60,234 nucleotides of DNA. It comes from Roseibium denhamense. Lineage in GTDB: Bacteria > Pseudomonadota > Alphaproteobacteria > Rhizobiales > Stappiaceae. Position 1 is the stretch's first letter. Every line of letters begins with the position of its first letter. The notes beneath the pieces are model-generated. The model did not search any database. It saw nothing but the letters and a program-made list of their open reading frames with translations, and had not been told where the DNA came from. The stretch covers positions 2,604 to 62,837 of the forward strand of contig NZ_SMLZ01000092.1 of the NCBI RefSeq assembly GCF_009711415.1. Direction: 5' to 3'. Position numbers and translations under genes: made by a program. This document shows, piece by piece, positions 51,935-60,234 of the stretch.

Positions 51935-54157
51935 CTATCCTCGTTTTTGCCGCTCGAGGAACGGCCGCGGACGGTCGCTCTTTAAGGATTTGCCCCGGCC
52001 GGACAGCGATGGATTGGTCATGAAATACTGATGTGCATTGAAGGGTTCTTCATTCGCATTCGGAACGATCCGCTCATGGCTGCCATCAGACACGATCCGC
52101 CAGCTCTGCTGGTTGTCCTTCATGTTGGCGACCATGATCTGATCCAGAACCTGTTCGTGAACCGTCGGGGTTCGAAGCGGGGCGAGTACCTCCACCCGCC
52201 GGTCGATATTGCGCGGCATCAGATCCGCCGAGCCGATATAGACCCGCGCCTCCGGCGATGGCAACCCATGGCCATTTCCAAAGCAGAAAATCCGTGAATG
52301 CTCCAAAAACCGGCCAACAATAGACTTCACGCGGATATTTTCGGACAAGCCGGAGATACCGGGCCGCAAACAGCAGATGCCCCGAATTATAAGGTCGATC
52401 TGCACGCCCGCCTGGCTGGCCCGGTAAAGTCCGTCGATGATTTCCGGGTCCACGAGGGAATTCATCTTCATCCAGATTTGCGCCGGACGCCCCGCCTTCG
52501 CGTGCTCGATCTCCGCTTCGGTAAACTCCAGCATGCGTTTGCGCAGGTTGATTGGAGAAACCGCCAGGTGGTTCAGCTCCTCTGGTTGCGCATAGCCCGT
52601 AATGAAATTGAAAACCCGGGCAGCATCTTCGGCGATATCCGGATCGTCTGTGAAGAAAGACAGGTCTTCGTAGATGCGCGCTGTAATGGGATGATAGTTG
52701 CCTGTGCCGATGTGGCAGTAGGTCTTCAGCTGCCCATGCTCACGCTTGATCACCATCGACAGTTTGGAGTGGGTCTTCAGCTCGATAAACCCGAACACGA
52801 CCTGCACGCCCGCCCGCTCCAGATCGCGCGCCCACTTGATGTTGGCCTCTTCGTCAAACCGGGCCTTCAATTCCACCAGAGCAGTCACCGATTTGCCAGC
52901 TTCGGCCGCCTCAGCCAGTGCCTTCACGATGGGGGAGTTATTGGACGTCCGATACAGCGTTTGTTTGATGGCCACCACATCCGGATCGCGCGCGGCCTGA
53001 CGCAGATACTGCACAACTACGTCGAAAGACTCATAGGGATGATGGACAATAATGTCCTTCTGGTGGATCGCCGCCAGGCAATCGCCTCCATGCTCGCGGA
53101 TGCGTTCGGGAAAGCGTGCCGAATATGGTTCAAACTTGAGATCCGGACGCTCCAGGTCAACGATCTGCGAAAGATTGTTCAGCGCCAGAAGACCTTTGGC
53201 CAAGAAGATCTCGTTGTCGCTGACATTTAGGGCTTCCGCGACAAACTCGCGTAAGGCGGGCGGCGTCGTTTCCTGGATCTCCAGCCGGATCACAGAGCCC
53301 CGGCGGCGGCGCTTCAGCGCGCTTTCGAAAAGCCGGACGAGGTCTTCAGCTTCTTCCTCGATTTCAAGATCGCTGTCCCGGATGACGCGGAAAGCCCCCT
53401 TGCCCCGGATCTCGTATCCCGGAAACAGGCGGGCGATGAACAGGCTGACAACCTTTTCGATGGCGATGAAACGCGCGCCGCCCTCAGGCGGTCCAGGCAG
53501 CTGGACGAAACGGTCCACCTGGTTCGGTATCCGCAATAAGGCAATCATCCCCCGGCCACCGGACACCGGAACCAGTTCAAACACGATGGAGAAGCCGAGG
53601 TTCGGAATGAACGGGAACGGGTGCGCCGGATCGAGCGCCAGCGGGGTCAGAACCGGAAACACATAGGACAGGAAGTATTCCTGCAACCACGTCTTGTCAG
53701 ACGGAGACAGGTCTTCAACGCCGGTAATATGAACGCCCTTGTCAGCGATTTCGCCGCGCAGTTCCCCCCATATCCGTTGCTGGGCGGCCTGGAGCTCGCG
53801 GACAGCTTCGCTGATCTTTTGCAGTTGTTCTGTCGGTGTCAGTCCATCGTCAGAAAGGTTCGTAACCTCGGCACGCTGCTGGCCTCTAAGACCTGCAACC
53901 CGAACCATGAAAAATTCGTCCAGATTGTTCGCGGAGATCGACAGGAAGCGGACGCGTTCAAGCGCGGGATGGTTCTCGTTCCGCGCTTCTTCCAGAACGC
54001 GCAGATTAAACTGCAGCCACGACAGTTCGCGGTTCATGAACCGTGCCGGTGACGTTGCCAGGTCTTCGCCGTCGGGTTTTGTCACCCGCGCCATCTGGGA
54101 CGCGGCGGCCTCATCGGGCGGGAGTGAGGTTTCGTGGCGTTCAACAGTCTCGGACAT
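51935..54157 (-). CDS. ppk1: Polyphosphate kinase 1
   Basis: The 740-residue enzyme reversibly makes polyphosphate from ATP. It has the N domain ([45 protein letters not shown]), an H domain and two PLD-like catalytic domains; the autophosphorylated His lies in [14 protein letters not shown], and the last catalytic segment [18 protein letters not shown] is intact. ATG 54157 is chosen (MSETVERHE) since the 17 residues before it in frame are unlike the family. It is followed directly by ppx and preceded by the hda-like gene on the same strand. Confidence 0.92.
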   Translation of the reverse strand: MSETVERHETSLPPDEAAASQMARVTKPDGEDLATSPARFMNRELSWLQFNLRVLEEARNENHPALERVRFLSISANNLDEFFMVRVAGLRGQQRAEVTNLSDDGLTPTEQLQKISEAVRELQAAQQRIWGELRGEIADKGVHITGVEDLSPSDKTWLQEYFLSYVFPVLTPLALDPAHPFPFIPNLGFSIVFELVPVSGGRGMIALLRIPNQVDRFVQLPGPPEGGARFIAIEKVVSLFIARLFPGYEIRGKGAFRVIRDSDLEIEEEAEDLVRLFESALKRRRRGSVIRLEIQETTPPALREFVAEALNVSDNEIFLAKGLLALNNLSQIVDLERPDLKFEPYSARFPERIREHGGDCLAAIHQKDIIVHHPYESFDVVVQYLRQAARDPDVVAIKQTLYRTSNNSPIVKALAEAAEAGKSVTALVELKARFDEEANIKWARDLERAGVQVVFGFIELKTHSKLSMVIKREHGQLKTYCHIGTGNYHPITARIYEDLSFFTDDPDIAEDAARVFNFITGYAQPEELNHLAVSPINLRKRMLEFTEAEIEHAKAGRPAQIWMKMNSLVDPEIIDGLYRASQAGVQIDLIIRGICCLRPGISGLSENIRVKSIVGRFLEHSRIFCFGNGHGLPSPEARVYIGSADLMPRNIDRRVEVLAPLRTPTVHEQVLDQIMVANMKDNQQSWRIVSDGSHERIVPNANEEPFNAHQYFMTNPSLSGRGKSLKSDRPRPFLERQKRG

Positions 54158-54276
54158 GGCACCATCCTCACGGTGTGCGTAAACGCAAGTTACAAAACGC
54201 ATGCTCACAAGTGACTAGCATGATCGCGCAAGCGGACAAACCGGCTGCCGCTGTTTGAGCGGCAAGTGAGCATGTT

Positions 54277-54960
54277 TCATGGCCTGTTATGCACATCTTC
54301 CAGTACGCGTCCAGCGAGCTGCTTCGTGATTTTCACACGCCCTGCAAGCGCCTCGCGGTCGATGGCATCCACGGCCCGTATCGCGACCCCCAATGACCGC
54401 TCCATCCGCACAACAAGATAATCAACTACACCGATATCCACCGAGATCTGGCGGTCCGCGAACAGCTTCACCAGCACCCGTTGCAGGAGATCATCGTCCG
54501 GTTCGAGAATTTCGACCGGCGTTGCCGCCCGAAGCCGTGACATCAGATCCGGCAGGGTGATTTTCCAGCTGACCGGCCAGGTGCGGCTGGTCAGCAGAAC
54601 GGTCTTGCCTGACTGGCGGGCCGCATTGAGAAGATGGAAAAGCGCTGTGTTATCGACACCCTCATGCGCGTCTTCCACAACACATGCTGGCGCAGCTGCA
54701 AGGCTTTCTACGGACGCTTCGGTGAGAGCCTTTGCATCTATCACCGCAGCCCCTGTGTCCGTCCGGAAAGCTTCCACAAGATGGGTCTTTCCGGAGCCCA
54801 CAGGTCCCGCCAGGACAACAACCGGCGACGGCCAGTCGGGCCAGCGTTCCAGCAGTTCAAAGGCCGCAAGGTTGGAGCGCCCGATCAGATAGTCGTCGCG
54901 GCCGAGCGCGGCCTCATGCGGCAAAATCAAAGGCAGTTGGCGCGGAGGTTCCGCCATCAT
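54277..54960 (-). CDS. hdaA: HdaA-like DnaA-related regulatory ATPase
   Basis: The 227-residue AAA+ protein resembles Hda/DnaA-related factors that turn off DnaA after initiation. The N-terminal LPLILPHEAALGRDDYLIGRSN carries the clamp-binding QLPL-type peptide (residues 8-11). The Walker A is GPVGSGKT at 52-59, followed by VLLTSRTWPVSW and RLRAATPVEILEPDDDLL sensor regions. It lacks the DnaA DNA-binding domain, as expected. It sits between an AI-2E-type permease gene (five bases) and ppk1, an order known from Hyphomicrobiales. Confidence 0.88.
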   Translation of the reverse strand: MMAEPPRQLPLILPHEAALGRDDYLIGRSNLAAFELLERWPDWPSPVVVLAGPVGSGKTHLVEAFRTDTGAAVIDAKALTEASVESLAAAPACVVEDAHEGVDNTALFHLLNAARQSGKTVLLTSRTWPVSWKITLPDLMSRLRAATPVEILEPDDDLLQRVLVKLFADRQISVDIGVVDYLVVRMERSLGVAIRAVDAIDREALAGRVKITKQLAGRVLEDVHNRP

Positions 54961-54965
54961 ACTCG

Positions 54966-56054
54966 CTACTGTTCGTCGGTGGCGGCCGCTTTCCGGCCCG
55001 TTCCACGGTATACTGAGCTCGCTAGGTACTGCCTCAGGGCAAAACGCGCAAGCACGCCGATCATGGCAGCCGCCGGAACAGCCACCAGCATCCCCACAAA
55101 TCCAAAGAGATATCCAAAGGCAAACAGAGCGAACATCAAGGTGACCGGATGCAGCCCCGTGCTGTCTCCGACGAGTTTCGGCTGCAGGATGTTGCCTTCC
55201 AGGAACTGGCCAACTGCGAAAATGGCCCCGATAATGACGATCATCGGCCAGTCCGGCCAGAACTGAACCAGTGCGACACCCACAGACAAGATGAAACCGA
55301 GGGCAGCCCCGACAAATGGGATGAAACTGACGAGCCCTGCGCCCATACCGATCAACAGGCCAAAGTTCAGACCGGCAATCGCAAGAGACGCTGCATAGAA
55401 GGTTCCCAGGATCAGGCAGACAGAAAGCTGTCCGCGGACAAACCCGGCGACGGCTTGATCCATTTCCCGCGCAAGCGCCCGGAGCTCTTCAAGGTGGTCG
55501 CGCGGAAGCCAGCCGTCGATGCGGCCCACCATCTTGTCCCAGTCAAGCAGCAGGTAAAAGGCCACTACGGGTGTGATGACAAACAAGGACAAGATCGATA
55601 GCAGCGCCTGCCCCCCGCTCCAGATCGATTGGGCCAGCTTGCCGACAAAGGAGGCCCCCTGGCCGACAAGGTTGGACATGTTCGATTGCAGGTCTTCTAG
55701 GCTGATCCCGGCAATACTGGCGAGCCGGCCGCCAAGCTGTTCTGACACAAGGGCCTGGAGCTGTTTCACTAGCTCCGGAAACCGGTCCAGGAAGCCGAGC
55801 AGCTGATTCCCGAGGATCGGAAGGACCAGAATGAAAAACAGAACGAGGATCAGGACGAACGAAAACAGGATTGTCACGGTCGCCCAGATACGGCTCATGC
55901 CCATCTTTTCGAGCCGGTCGCACACCGGATCCAACAGATAGGCAACGGCCATCCCGGCGACAAACGGCAAGAGAACGCTCGAAAACACATAGAGAAAAGC
56001 GCAAAATACAGCCAAGGAAATGAGCCAGAATTGTACCTGACGCTGTAGTGTCAT
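54966..56054 (-). CDS. AI-2E/PerM-family membrane protein
   Basis: The 362-residue protein has about eight hydrophobic segments and the AI-2E transporter family layout: an N-terminal pair (FWLISLAVFCAFLYVFSSVLLPFVAGMAVAYLL), a cytoplasmic/periplasmic middle, and the conserved C-terminal IPFVGAALGFILSVGVALVQFWPDWP with LVGDSTGLHPVTLMFALFAFGYLFGFVGMLVAVP. The function is permease-like but rarely demonstrated. Transcribed away from purM, with ~205 bases between. In related genomes the same gene sits between hda and purM. Confidence 0.85.
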   Translation of the reverse strand: MTLQRQVQFWLISLAVFCAFLYVFSSVLLPFVAGMAVAYLLDPVCDRLEKMGMSRIWATVTILFSFVLILVLFFILVLPILGNQLLGFLDRFPELVKQLQALVSEQLGGRLASIAGISLEDLQSNMSNLVGQGASFVGKLAQSIWSGGQALLSILSLFVITPVVAFYLLLDWDKMVGRIDGWLPRDHLEELRALAREMDQAVAGFVRGQLSVCLILGTFYAASLAIAGLNFGLLIGMGAGLVSFIPFVGAALGFILSVGVALVQFWPDWPMIVIIGAIFAVGQFLEGNILQPKLVGDSTGLHPVTLMFALFAFGYLFGFVGMLVAVPAAAMIGVLARFALRQYLASSVYRGTGRKAAATDEQ

Positions 56055-56261
56055 TCGTCTTTCCTTCCCGATTTGCTTCGAGCCGCTGCGGGCACTTAGG
56101 CGGTCCGGTGGCGTCCGGTCAAGTGCTGCAAAGGCGGGCGGTCACCTGAGGGCGCCCCGAGCCCGGGCCTTGTGCTCAAGGGCTCAAAGCTGTATGCGCG
56201 GCAAGGACTGTTGATTGCGGCCGGGCGCGCCCGCCTTTCCGCCGAAAATTCTGGAGCCGTC

Positions 56262-57345
56262 ATGAGCCAATCCACACCCAACGGACAAAACGGTCTGACC
56301 TACGCCGATGCAGGTGTTGATATTGATGCCGGTAACGAACTGGTAAATCGCATCAAGCCGCTGGTAAAGGCAACGTCGCGGCCAGGCGCGGACAGCGATA
56401 TTGGCGGTTTTGGAGGTCTGTTCGACCTCAAGGGCGCCGGTTTTCAGGATCCTGTTCTGGTGGCCGCCAATGACGGGGTCGGGACCAAGCTGAAGATCGC
56501 GATCGAGTCCGGCCAGCATCGCACGGTTGGAATTGATCTGGTCGCCATGTGCGTCAACGATCTTGTGGTCCAGGGCGCCGAACCCCTTTTCTTCTTGGAC
56601 TATTTCGCAACCGGAGCCTTGGACATCGAGACTGCAACGGATGTCGTTGCAGGCATTGCAGACGGCTGCAAACAGGCCGGCGCAGCTCTGATCGGTGGTG
56701 AGACGGCCGAAATGCCGGGCATGTATGCTGCGGGCGATTATGACCTGGCCGGTTTTTCCGTCGGAGCGGTTGAACGGGGACAGATTCTGCCCCGCAAAGA
56801 TGTCGCAGAAGGCGATGTGCTGCTGGGTCTGACCTCCTCGGGCGTACACTCCAACGGCTTTTCCATGGTGCGCAAGATTGTTGAACTCAGCGGGCTGGAG
56901 TGGTCTTCACCGGCCCCGTTTGCGGCCGGACAGAGCCTCGGCGAAGCGTTGATGGAACCGACCCGGAATTTACGTCAAACCCTTGCTGGCTGCCCTGAAA
57001 GCGACCACTGGAATCAAGGCCCTTGCCCACATCACTGGCGGAGGTCTTCCGGAAAACCTGCCGCGCGTTCTTCCACAGAACAGCTCAGCCCGGATCGACC
57101 TTGCAAAGATCCCAACGCCCGCCGTGTTCAAGTGGCTTGCGGGCGCCGGAGGTGTTGCCGAGACTGAAATGCTGCGGACGTTCAACTGCGGCATCGGCAT
57201 GGTCCTGGTCGTGGATGAAGCCGAGGCTGAAAAGGTCAAGGATGCCCTCTCGAACGCAGGCGAAACCGTTGTCGAGATCGGACGGATCGAGAAACAGGGC
57301 GATGCACCCCTGCTCTTTGACAACACGCTGGGGCTGGCGCAATGA
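56262..57345 (+). pseudogene. purM: Phosphoribosylformylglycinamidine cyclo-ligase with one-base frameshift
   Basis: PurM makes aminoimidazole ribotide in purine synthesis. The N-terminal part ([26 protein letters not shown], then [28 protein letters not shown] and [12 protein letters not shown]) is canonical. At 56967-56968 an extra A shifts the frame in the conserved [16 protein letters not shown] segment; dropping it restores [22 protein letters not shown] through to the stop at 57345, giving a 360-residue protein. Because the gene is normally needed for purine synthesis and the rest is intact, a sequence error is the likeliest cause. The ATGA overlap with purN is preserved. Confidence 0.9.
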
Positions 57346-57992
57346 CGCGCAAAAAGACGGCTGTTTTGATTTCCGGCCGGGGCTCGAACATGGGGGCCTT
57401 GATCTCGGCTGCAATGGATCCAAACTATCCGGCCGAAATCGCATTGGTTTTATCGAACCGGCCCGATGCCAAGGGGCTTGAACGGGCCGTGGAATTCGGC
57501 ATTCCAACGGCGGTTGTGGATCACCATGACTTTTCCGGCGACCGCGAAGCCTTTGAACGGGCTGTTGATGCGGTCTTGAAGGACCGCAAGATCGATTTGG
57601 TGGCGCTTGCCGGCTTCATGCGGATACTGACACCTTATCTGGTGAACTCATGGTCTGGCCGCATGATCAACATTCACCCGGCGCTTCTTCCCTCCTTCAA
57701 GGGTTTGGCCACCCATGAACGGGCCTTAGAGGAAGGTGTCAAAGTGCATGGTGCAACAGTCCACTTTGTATCTGCGGAGATGGATGATGGCCCCATCATC
57801 ATTCAAGGAGCAGTTCCAGTGCTCGATGCCGACACGCCGGACAGCCTTGCCGCCCGTGTTTTAAAGGTGGAACACACGATCTACCCAAAGGCCCTTAAAC
57901 TGATTGCCAGCGGCAAGACAAAAATTGCCGACAGCCGCGTCTTGTCTGGAAACCCGGATTTGGAAGAAACACCGGAACTTGTTTGGCCGTAA
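57342..57992 (+). CDS. purN: Phosphoribosylglycinamide formyltransferase
   Basis: The 216-residue enzyme transfers the formyl group from 10-formyl-THF to GAR. The N-terminal VLISGRGSNMGALI binds GAR. The catalytic Asn and His are in MINIHPALLPSFKG, and the Asp in ATVHFVSAEMDDGPII. It starts within the purM stop codon (ATGA), confirming an operon. Full length and intact despite the purM frameshift. Confidence 0.95.
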   Translation: MTRKKTAVLISGRGSNMGALISAAMDPNYPAEIALVLSNRPDAKGLERAVEFGIPTAVVDHHDFSGDREAFERAVDAVLKDRKIDLVALAGFMRILTPYLVNSWSGRMINIHPALLPSFKGLATHERALEEGVKVHGATVHFVSAEMDDGPIIIQGAVPVLDADTPDSLAARVLKVEHTIYPKALKLIASGKTKIADSRVLSGNPDLEETPELVWP

Positions 57993-58021
57993 GCCGTGCT
58001 GACAATCCCGTCAATTGAATG

Positions 58022-58043
58022 TATACAGTCAATATACAGTCAA
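58022..58043 (+). promoter_or_regulatory. Tandem 11-bp operator-like repeat upstream of the MocR gene
   Basis: TATACAGTCAA is repeated exactly head to tail (58022-58032, 58033-58043), a spacing of one helical turn, 20 bases before the MocR start. Direct repeats of this kind are known binding sites for MocR/PdxR regulators. Confidence 0.7.
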
Positions 58044-58062
58044 TTTGGGAACCGATGCTTCG

Positions 58063-59457
58063 ATGACAGACTGGTATCCGGACCTTTCCGGGAGCAACGC
58101 GCCACGGTATCTAGCCCTCGCGCAGTGCATTGAAGACGATATCGCGTCCGGCCGGCTGAAACCCGGAGACCGTCTGCCCGCACAGCGCCCGCTTGCTCAA
58201 AAACTGGGACTTGATTTTACAACTGTTGCAAGGGGCTATACCGAGGCCCGCCGCCGGGGGATCATTGCATCCCAGGTCGGTAGCGGCACATTTGTGACCA
58301 AGACAGGCGGCCAGGGCAGGCTCCGCTCCCCTTCACAAGGCGAACAGCGCAACCCACTCCCGGACCACAGCATGAATCTCCCGCCGGAGACGGCAGACCC
58401 GGACCTCATCGCACAGATGCAAGACAGCCTTGAAAGGCTGAAAACAGACCTTGTGCCGCTCATGAGATATCAGTCTTTCGACACCTCGGTGATCGACCTT
58501 GAGGCAGGGGCACACTGGCTTGGAGGGTCCGGCCTTTTTCCCGAACGCAAGCATATTCTGATTGCGCCCGGCGCGCAGGCGGCCCTTGCGGCGATCCTGG
58601 CGCAGCTGGCGCAGCGCGGAGACACAATCGCCTGCGAAGCCATTACATATCCCGGGATCCGGTCATTATGCGCTCAGATGGGACTGCGCTTACAGGGCAT
58701 AGCAACGGACGTTGATGGCGTGGTACCGGAGGCTTTCGAAGATACGTGCCGGAAGGACCAGCCCAAGGCCCTTTATCTCAACCCCACCCTGCAAAACCCC
58801 ACCTGCTGCACGATACCTCAGGAACGGCGCGTTCAACTGGCAAAGATTGCAGATCGCTTCCAGGTGCCCATCATTGAAGATGATCCTTATAGCCAGCTTG
58901 ACCCGAAAGCACCGCCCCCGCTCGCCACGACCGCTCCGGAACTCACCTGGCACATAAGCTCTTTGTCGAAGTGTGTCAGCGCTGGTTTGCGGATCGCCTA
59001 CATCGTACCGCCGGACAAACAGGCCGGATGGCAGCTATCGCGTGCCATGCGCACGTCTCATGTGATGCCCGCGCCGTTTACTGTGGCTCTTGCAACAGAC
59101 TGGATTCAAAAAGGAATCGCAACAAGGCTAAGGGATTTTGTGCGTACGGAAAGCATGGCCCGCCAGGCATCAGCGGCCAAGGCCCTTCAGGGCCAGCGAT
59201 ACTCCGCTAACCCCAATGGTTTTCACTTGTGGCTTGAGCTTGTTCATGGCTGGACCGGCGCAGCACTAGCCAATCAGAGCCCCCTGAGACTGCTTGGACC
59301 TGCCTCGGCCGAGGCCTTTTGCGTTGACGCCGCCGCACCTGCCGCTGTCCGCCTGTGCCTTGGCGGCCCCACCTCCCGGGGAGAGATCGCAAATGCGCTC
59401 GACGCCCTAGCGGGTCTTCTGGGCGCATCTCCCGAAGAGGCCTCGGCGTTCATGTGA
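58063..59457 (+). CDS. MocR-type GntR regulator with aminotransferase-like domain
   Basis: The 464-residue regulator joins an N-terminal GntR winged helix (residues ~13-80, RYLALAQCIEDDIASGRLKPGDRLPAQRPLA) to a fold-type I PLP aminotransferase-like domain. The PLP Lys303 lies in SSLSKCVSAGLRI and conserved LNPTLQNPTCCTIPQERR and EDDPYSQLD are present, so cofactor binding is plausible. ATG 58063 follows ACCGATGCTTCG, a weak site; the 16 codons before it would overlap the repeat region. CAGTCAA sites flank both ends of the gene. The regulated gene might be the DUF983 gene downstream, but that is inference. Confidence 0.88.
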   Translation: MTDWYPDLSGSNAPRYLALAQCIEDDIASGRLKPGDRLPAQRPLAQKLGLDFTTVARGYTEARRRGIIASQVGSGTFVTKTGGQGRLRSPSQGEQRNPLPDHSMNLPPETADPDLIAQMQDSLERLKTDLVPLMRYQSFDTSVIDLEAGAHWLGGSGLFPERKHILIAPGAQAALAAILAQLAQRGDTIACEAITYPGIRSLCAQMGLRLQGIATDVDGVVPEAFEDTCRKDQPKALYLNPTLQNPTCCTIPQERRVQLAKIADRFQVPIIEDDPYSQLDPKAPPPLATTAPELTWHISSLSKCVSAGLRIAYIVPPDKQAGWQLSRAMRTSHVMPAPFTVALATDWIQKGIATRLRDFVRTESMARQASAAKALQGQRYSANPNGFHLWLELVHGWTGAALANQSPLRLLGPASAEAFCVDAAAPAAVRLCLGGPTSRGEIANALDALAGLLGASPEEASAFM

Positions 59458-59518
59458 CCATTCACGGGCGCGCCCATACAGACCTGCCAAAATGCCGCAA
59501 TCAGACAGCTTGCATTAA

Positions 59519-59543
59519 GCAGTCAATTTGATATTTTGACTGC
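59519..59543 (+). promoter_or_regulatory. GCAGTCAA/TTGACTGC palindrome before the DUF983 gene
   Basis: GCAGTCAA (59519-59526) and TTGACTGC (59536-59543) form an 8-bp inverted repeat with a nine-base AT-rich spacer. The half-site matches the CAGTCAA of the tandem repeats before the MocR gene, so the same regulator may act here. It lies ~80 bases upstream of the DUF983 start. Confidence 0.65.
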
Positions 59544-59624
59544 ATTCAATTGCAATCAATTAAGTTGGATTGCAACGACACGAAGCCGGACGCAGCAAAA
59601 TGCGCCGGCTGGAAAGGTCCTGCA

Positions 59625-60047
59625 ATGAGCACTCACGATAGTTGGCCGGAGCTACCGCCCATCCAGACCGGCATCAGAGGCCGGTGCCCCCGATGCGGCG
59701 AAGGTAAGATTTTCGACGGGTTCCTGACCATGCGCAAGGCCTGCAATCACTGCGGCCTCGACTATAGTTTTGCCGATCCGGCGGACGGCCCGGCCTTTTT
59801 TGTGATCTGTTTTGGCTGCATTCCGGCGGTGGCTTTCGGGATCTGGCTGGAGATTGCTTTCCGCGCGCCCTACTGGGTTCACCTGTTCACGACCCTGCCG
59901 GTGATACTGCTGACCTGTATTCCTCTGCTGAGGCCGCTGAAGGGCTGGCTGGTTGCAAGCCAATATTTCTACAAGGCTGAAGAGGGAAAACTGGTCACGC
60001 CGGAACCACACAGCCCGGCCGCCCAGCCGCCAGCCGAGCCGAACTAG
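59625..60047 (+). CDS. DUF983-family membrane protein
   Basis: The 140-residue protein has two CxxC pairs (Cys21/Cys24 and Cys40/Cys43, in RCPRCGEGKIF and CNHCGLDYSF) that probably bind zinc. Two transmembrane helices follow (residues ~58-80 and ~85-105). This is the DUF983 architecture, of unknown function, often near cytochrome oxidase genes in other alphaproteobacteria. ATG 59625 follows GGAAAGG; the frame is open 75 bases upstream. A Pro-rich tail ends the protein. Confidence 0.85.
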   Translation: MSTHDSWPELPPIQTGIRGRCPRCGEGKIFDGFLTMRKACNHCGLDYSFADPADGPAFFVICFGCIPAVAFGIWLEIAFRAPYWVHLFTTLPVILLTCIPLLRPLKGWLVASQYFYKAEEGKLVTPEPHSPAAQPPAEPN

Positions 60048-60071
60048 CAGATGCTCGACCAGTCAAACATC

Positions 60072-60120
60072 AATCAGCTTTGGGCGGTAAATCGCGTCCG
60101 ATGTATCGCCCGCTGATCTA
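60072..60120 (+). repeat. Dispersed palindromic repeat, copy 2
   Basis: This 49-base stretch matches the core of the repeat at 50352-50400 at 40 positions, with the 17-base 3' end TATCGCCCGCTGATCTA identical. Inverted ends ATCAGC/GCTGAT are kept. It lies downstream of the DUF983 gene; the rest of 60048-60234 shows no gene. Confidence 0.7.
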
Positions 60121-60234
60121 AGCGAATCGTCCATGAACAGCAGGTCCGGTTCCGGCAGGGGTCAATCATCTGCTTCATGTTGAAATCGGGCCGGAATTTG
60201 CATTTTCGGACGGGAAATGCCGCCGGCCTCTGCC

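Overview
The window looks like a chromosomal segment of a marine-type alphaproteobacterium. Gene content (ScfR-type short-chain acyl regulator, HdaA-like protein, the ppk1/ppx/rnd block beside purM-purN, 3-hydroxyisobutyrate dehydrogenase, several orphan periplasmic binding proteins) fits Hyphomicrobiales, perhaps a Roseibium/Labrenzia-like genus. This is inferred from protein style and synteny, not from a marker gene. No rRNA, tRNA or CRISPR array was recognised.

Region 1 (1 to about 7.7 kb) is the transposition module of a Tn7-like element: TnsA endonuclease, a stand-alone copy of the TnsB DNA-binding region, TnsB transposase, TnsC ATPase, a long TnsD/TniQ-type targeting protein and a small unknown protein, all on the + strand and tightly packed. 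TnsB is split by one in-frame TAG just after its catalytic domain, so the element as read is probably immobile. The end next to tnsA lies at or before the window start. The other end and any cargo boundary are uncertain.

Region 2 (8.2-15.1 kb) holds an orphan periplasmic binding protein, an exported sulfatase, a decayed small gene, an exported alkaline-phosphatase-superfamily enzyme, an exported formylglycine-generating enzyme (FGE) and an outer-membrane barrel. The FGE can supply the formylglycine that the sulfatase needs. Region 3 (15.1-25.6 kb) is metabolic and regulatory: valine catabolism (mmsB), LuxR- and ScfR-type regulators, SelO, two more orphan binding proteins, a LysR regulator and a ureide-catabolic pair (allE-allA). 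Region 4 (25.7-34.8 kb) has an RND efflux pump with its TetR regulator and likely tandem operators, a CSS-EAL c-di-GMP phosphodiesterase, a PfkB kinase and an unknown exported protein.

Region 5 (34.9-60.2 kb) carries an MsbA-like exporter, aspS, a tandem pair of orphan binding proteins (one frameshifted), a D,D-carboxypeptidase, a thiolase, a DUF1254/DUF1214 protein, an acyl-CoA ligase, a BASS transporter and a ParA-like ATPase. The conserved block rnd / ppx-ppk1 / hdaA / AI-2E-type permease / purM-purN follows, then a MocR regulator flanked by CAGTCAA-type sites and a DUF983 protein. purM carries a one-base frameshift, and three coding sequences in the window show single-base indels in or next to runs of A; some of these may be sequence errors. 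Intergenic DNA contains several palindromic repeats, including a ~100-nt hairpin at 22.5 kb, a composite inverted repeat at 43.5 kb and two copies of a 49-bp dispersed repeat (50.4 and 60.1 kb).
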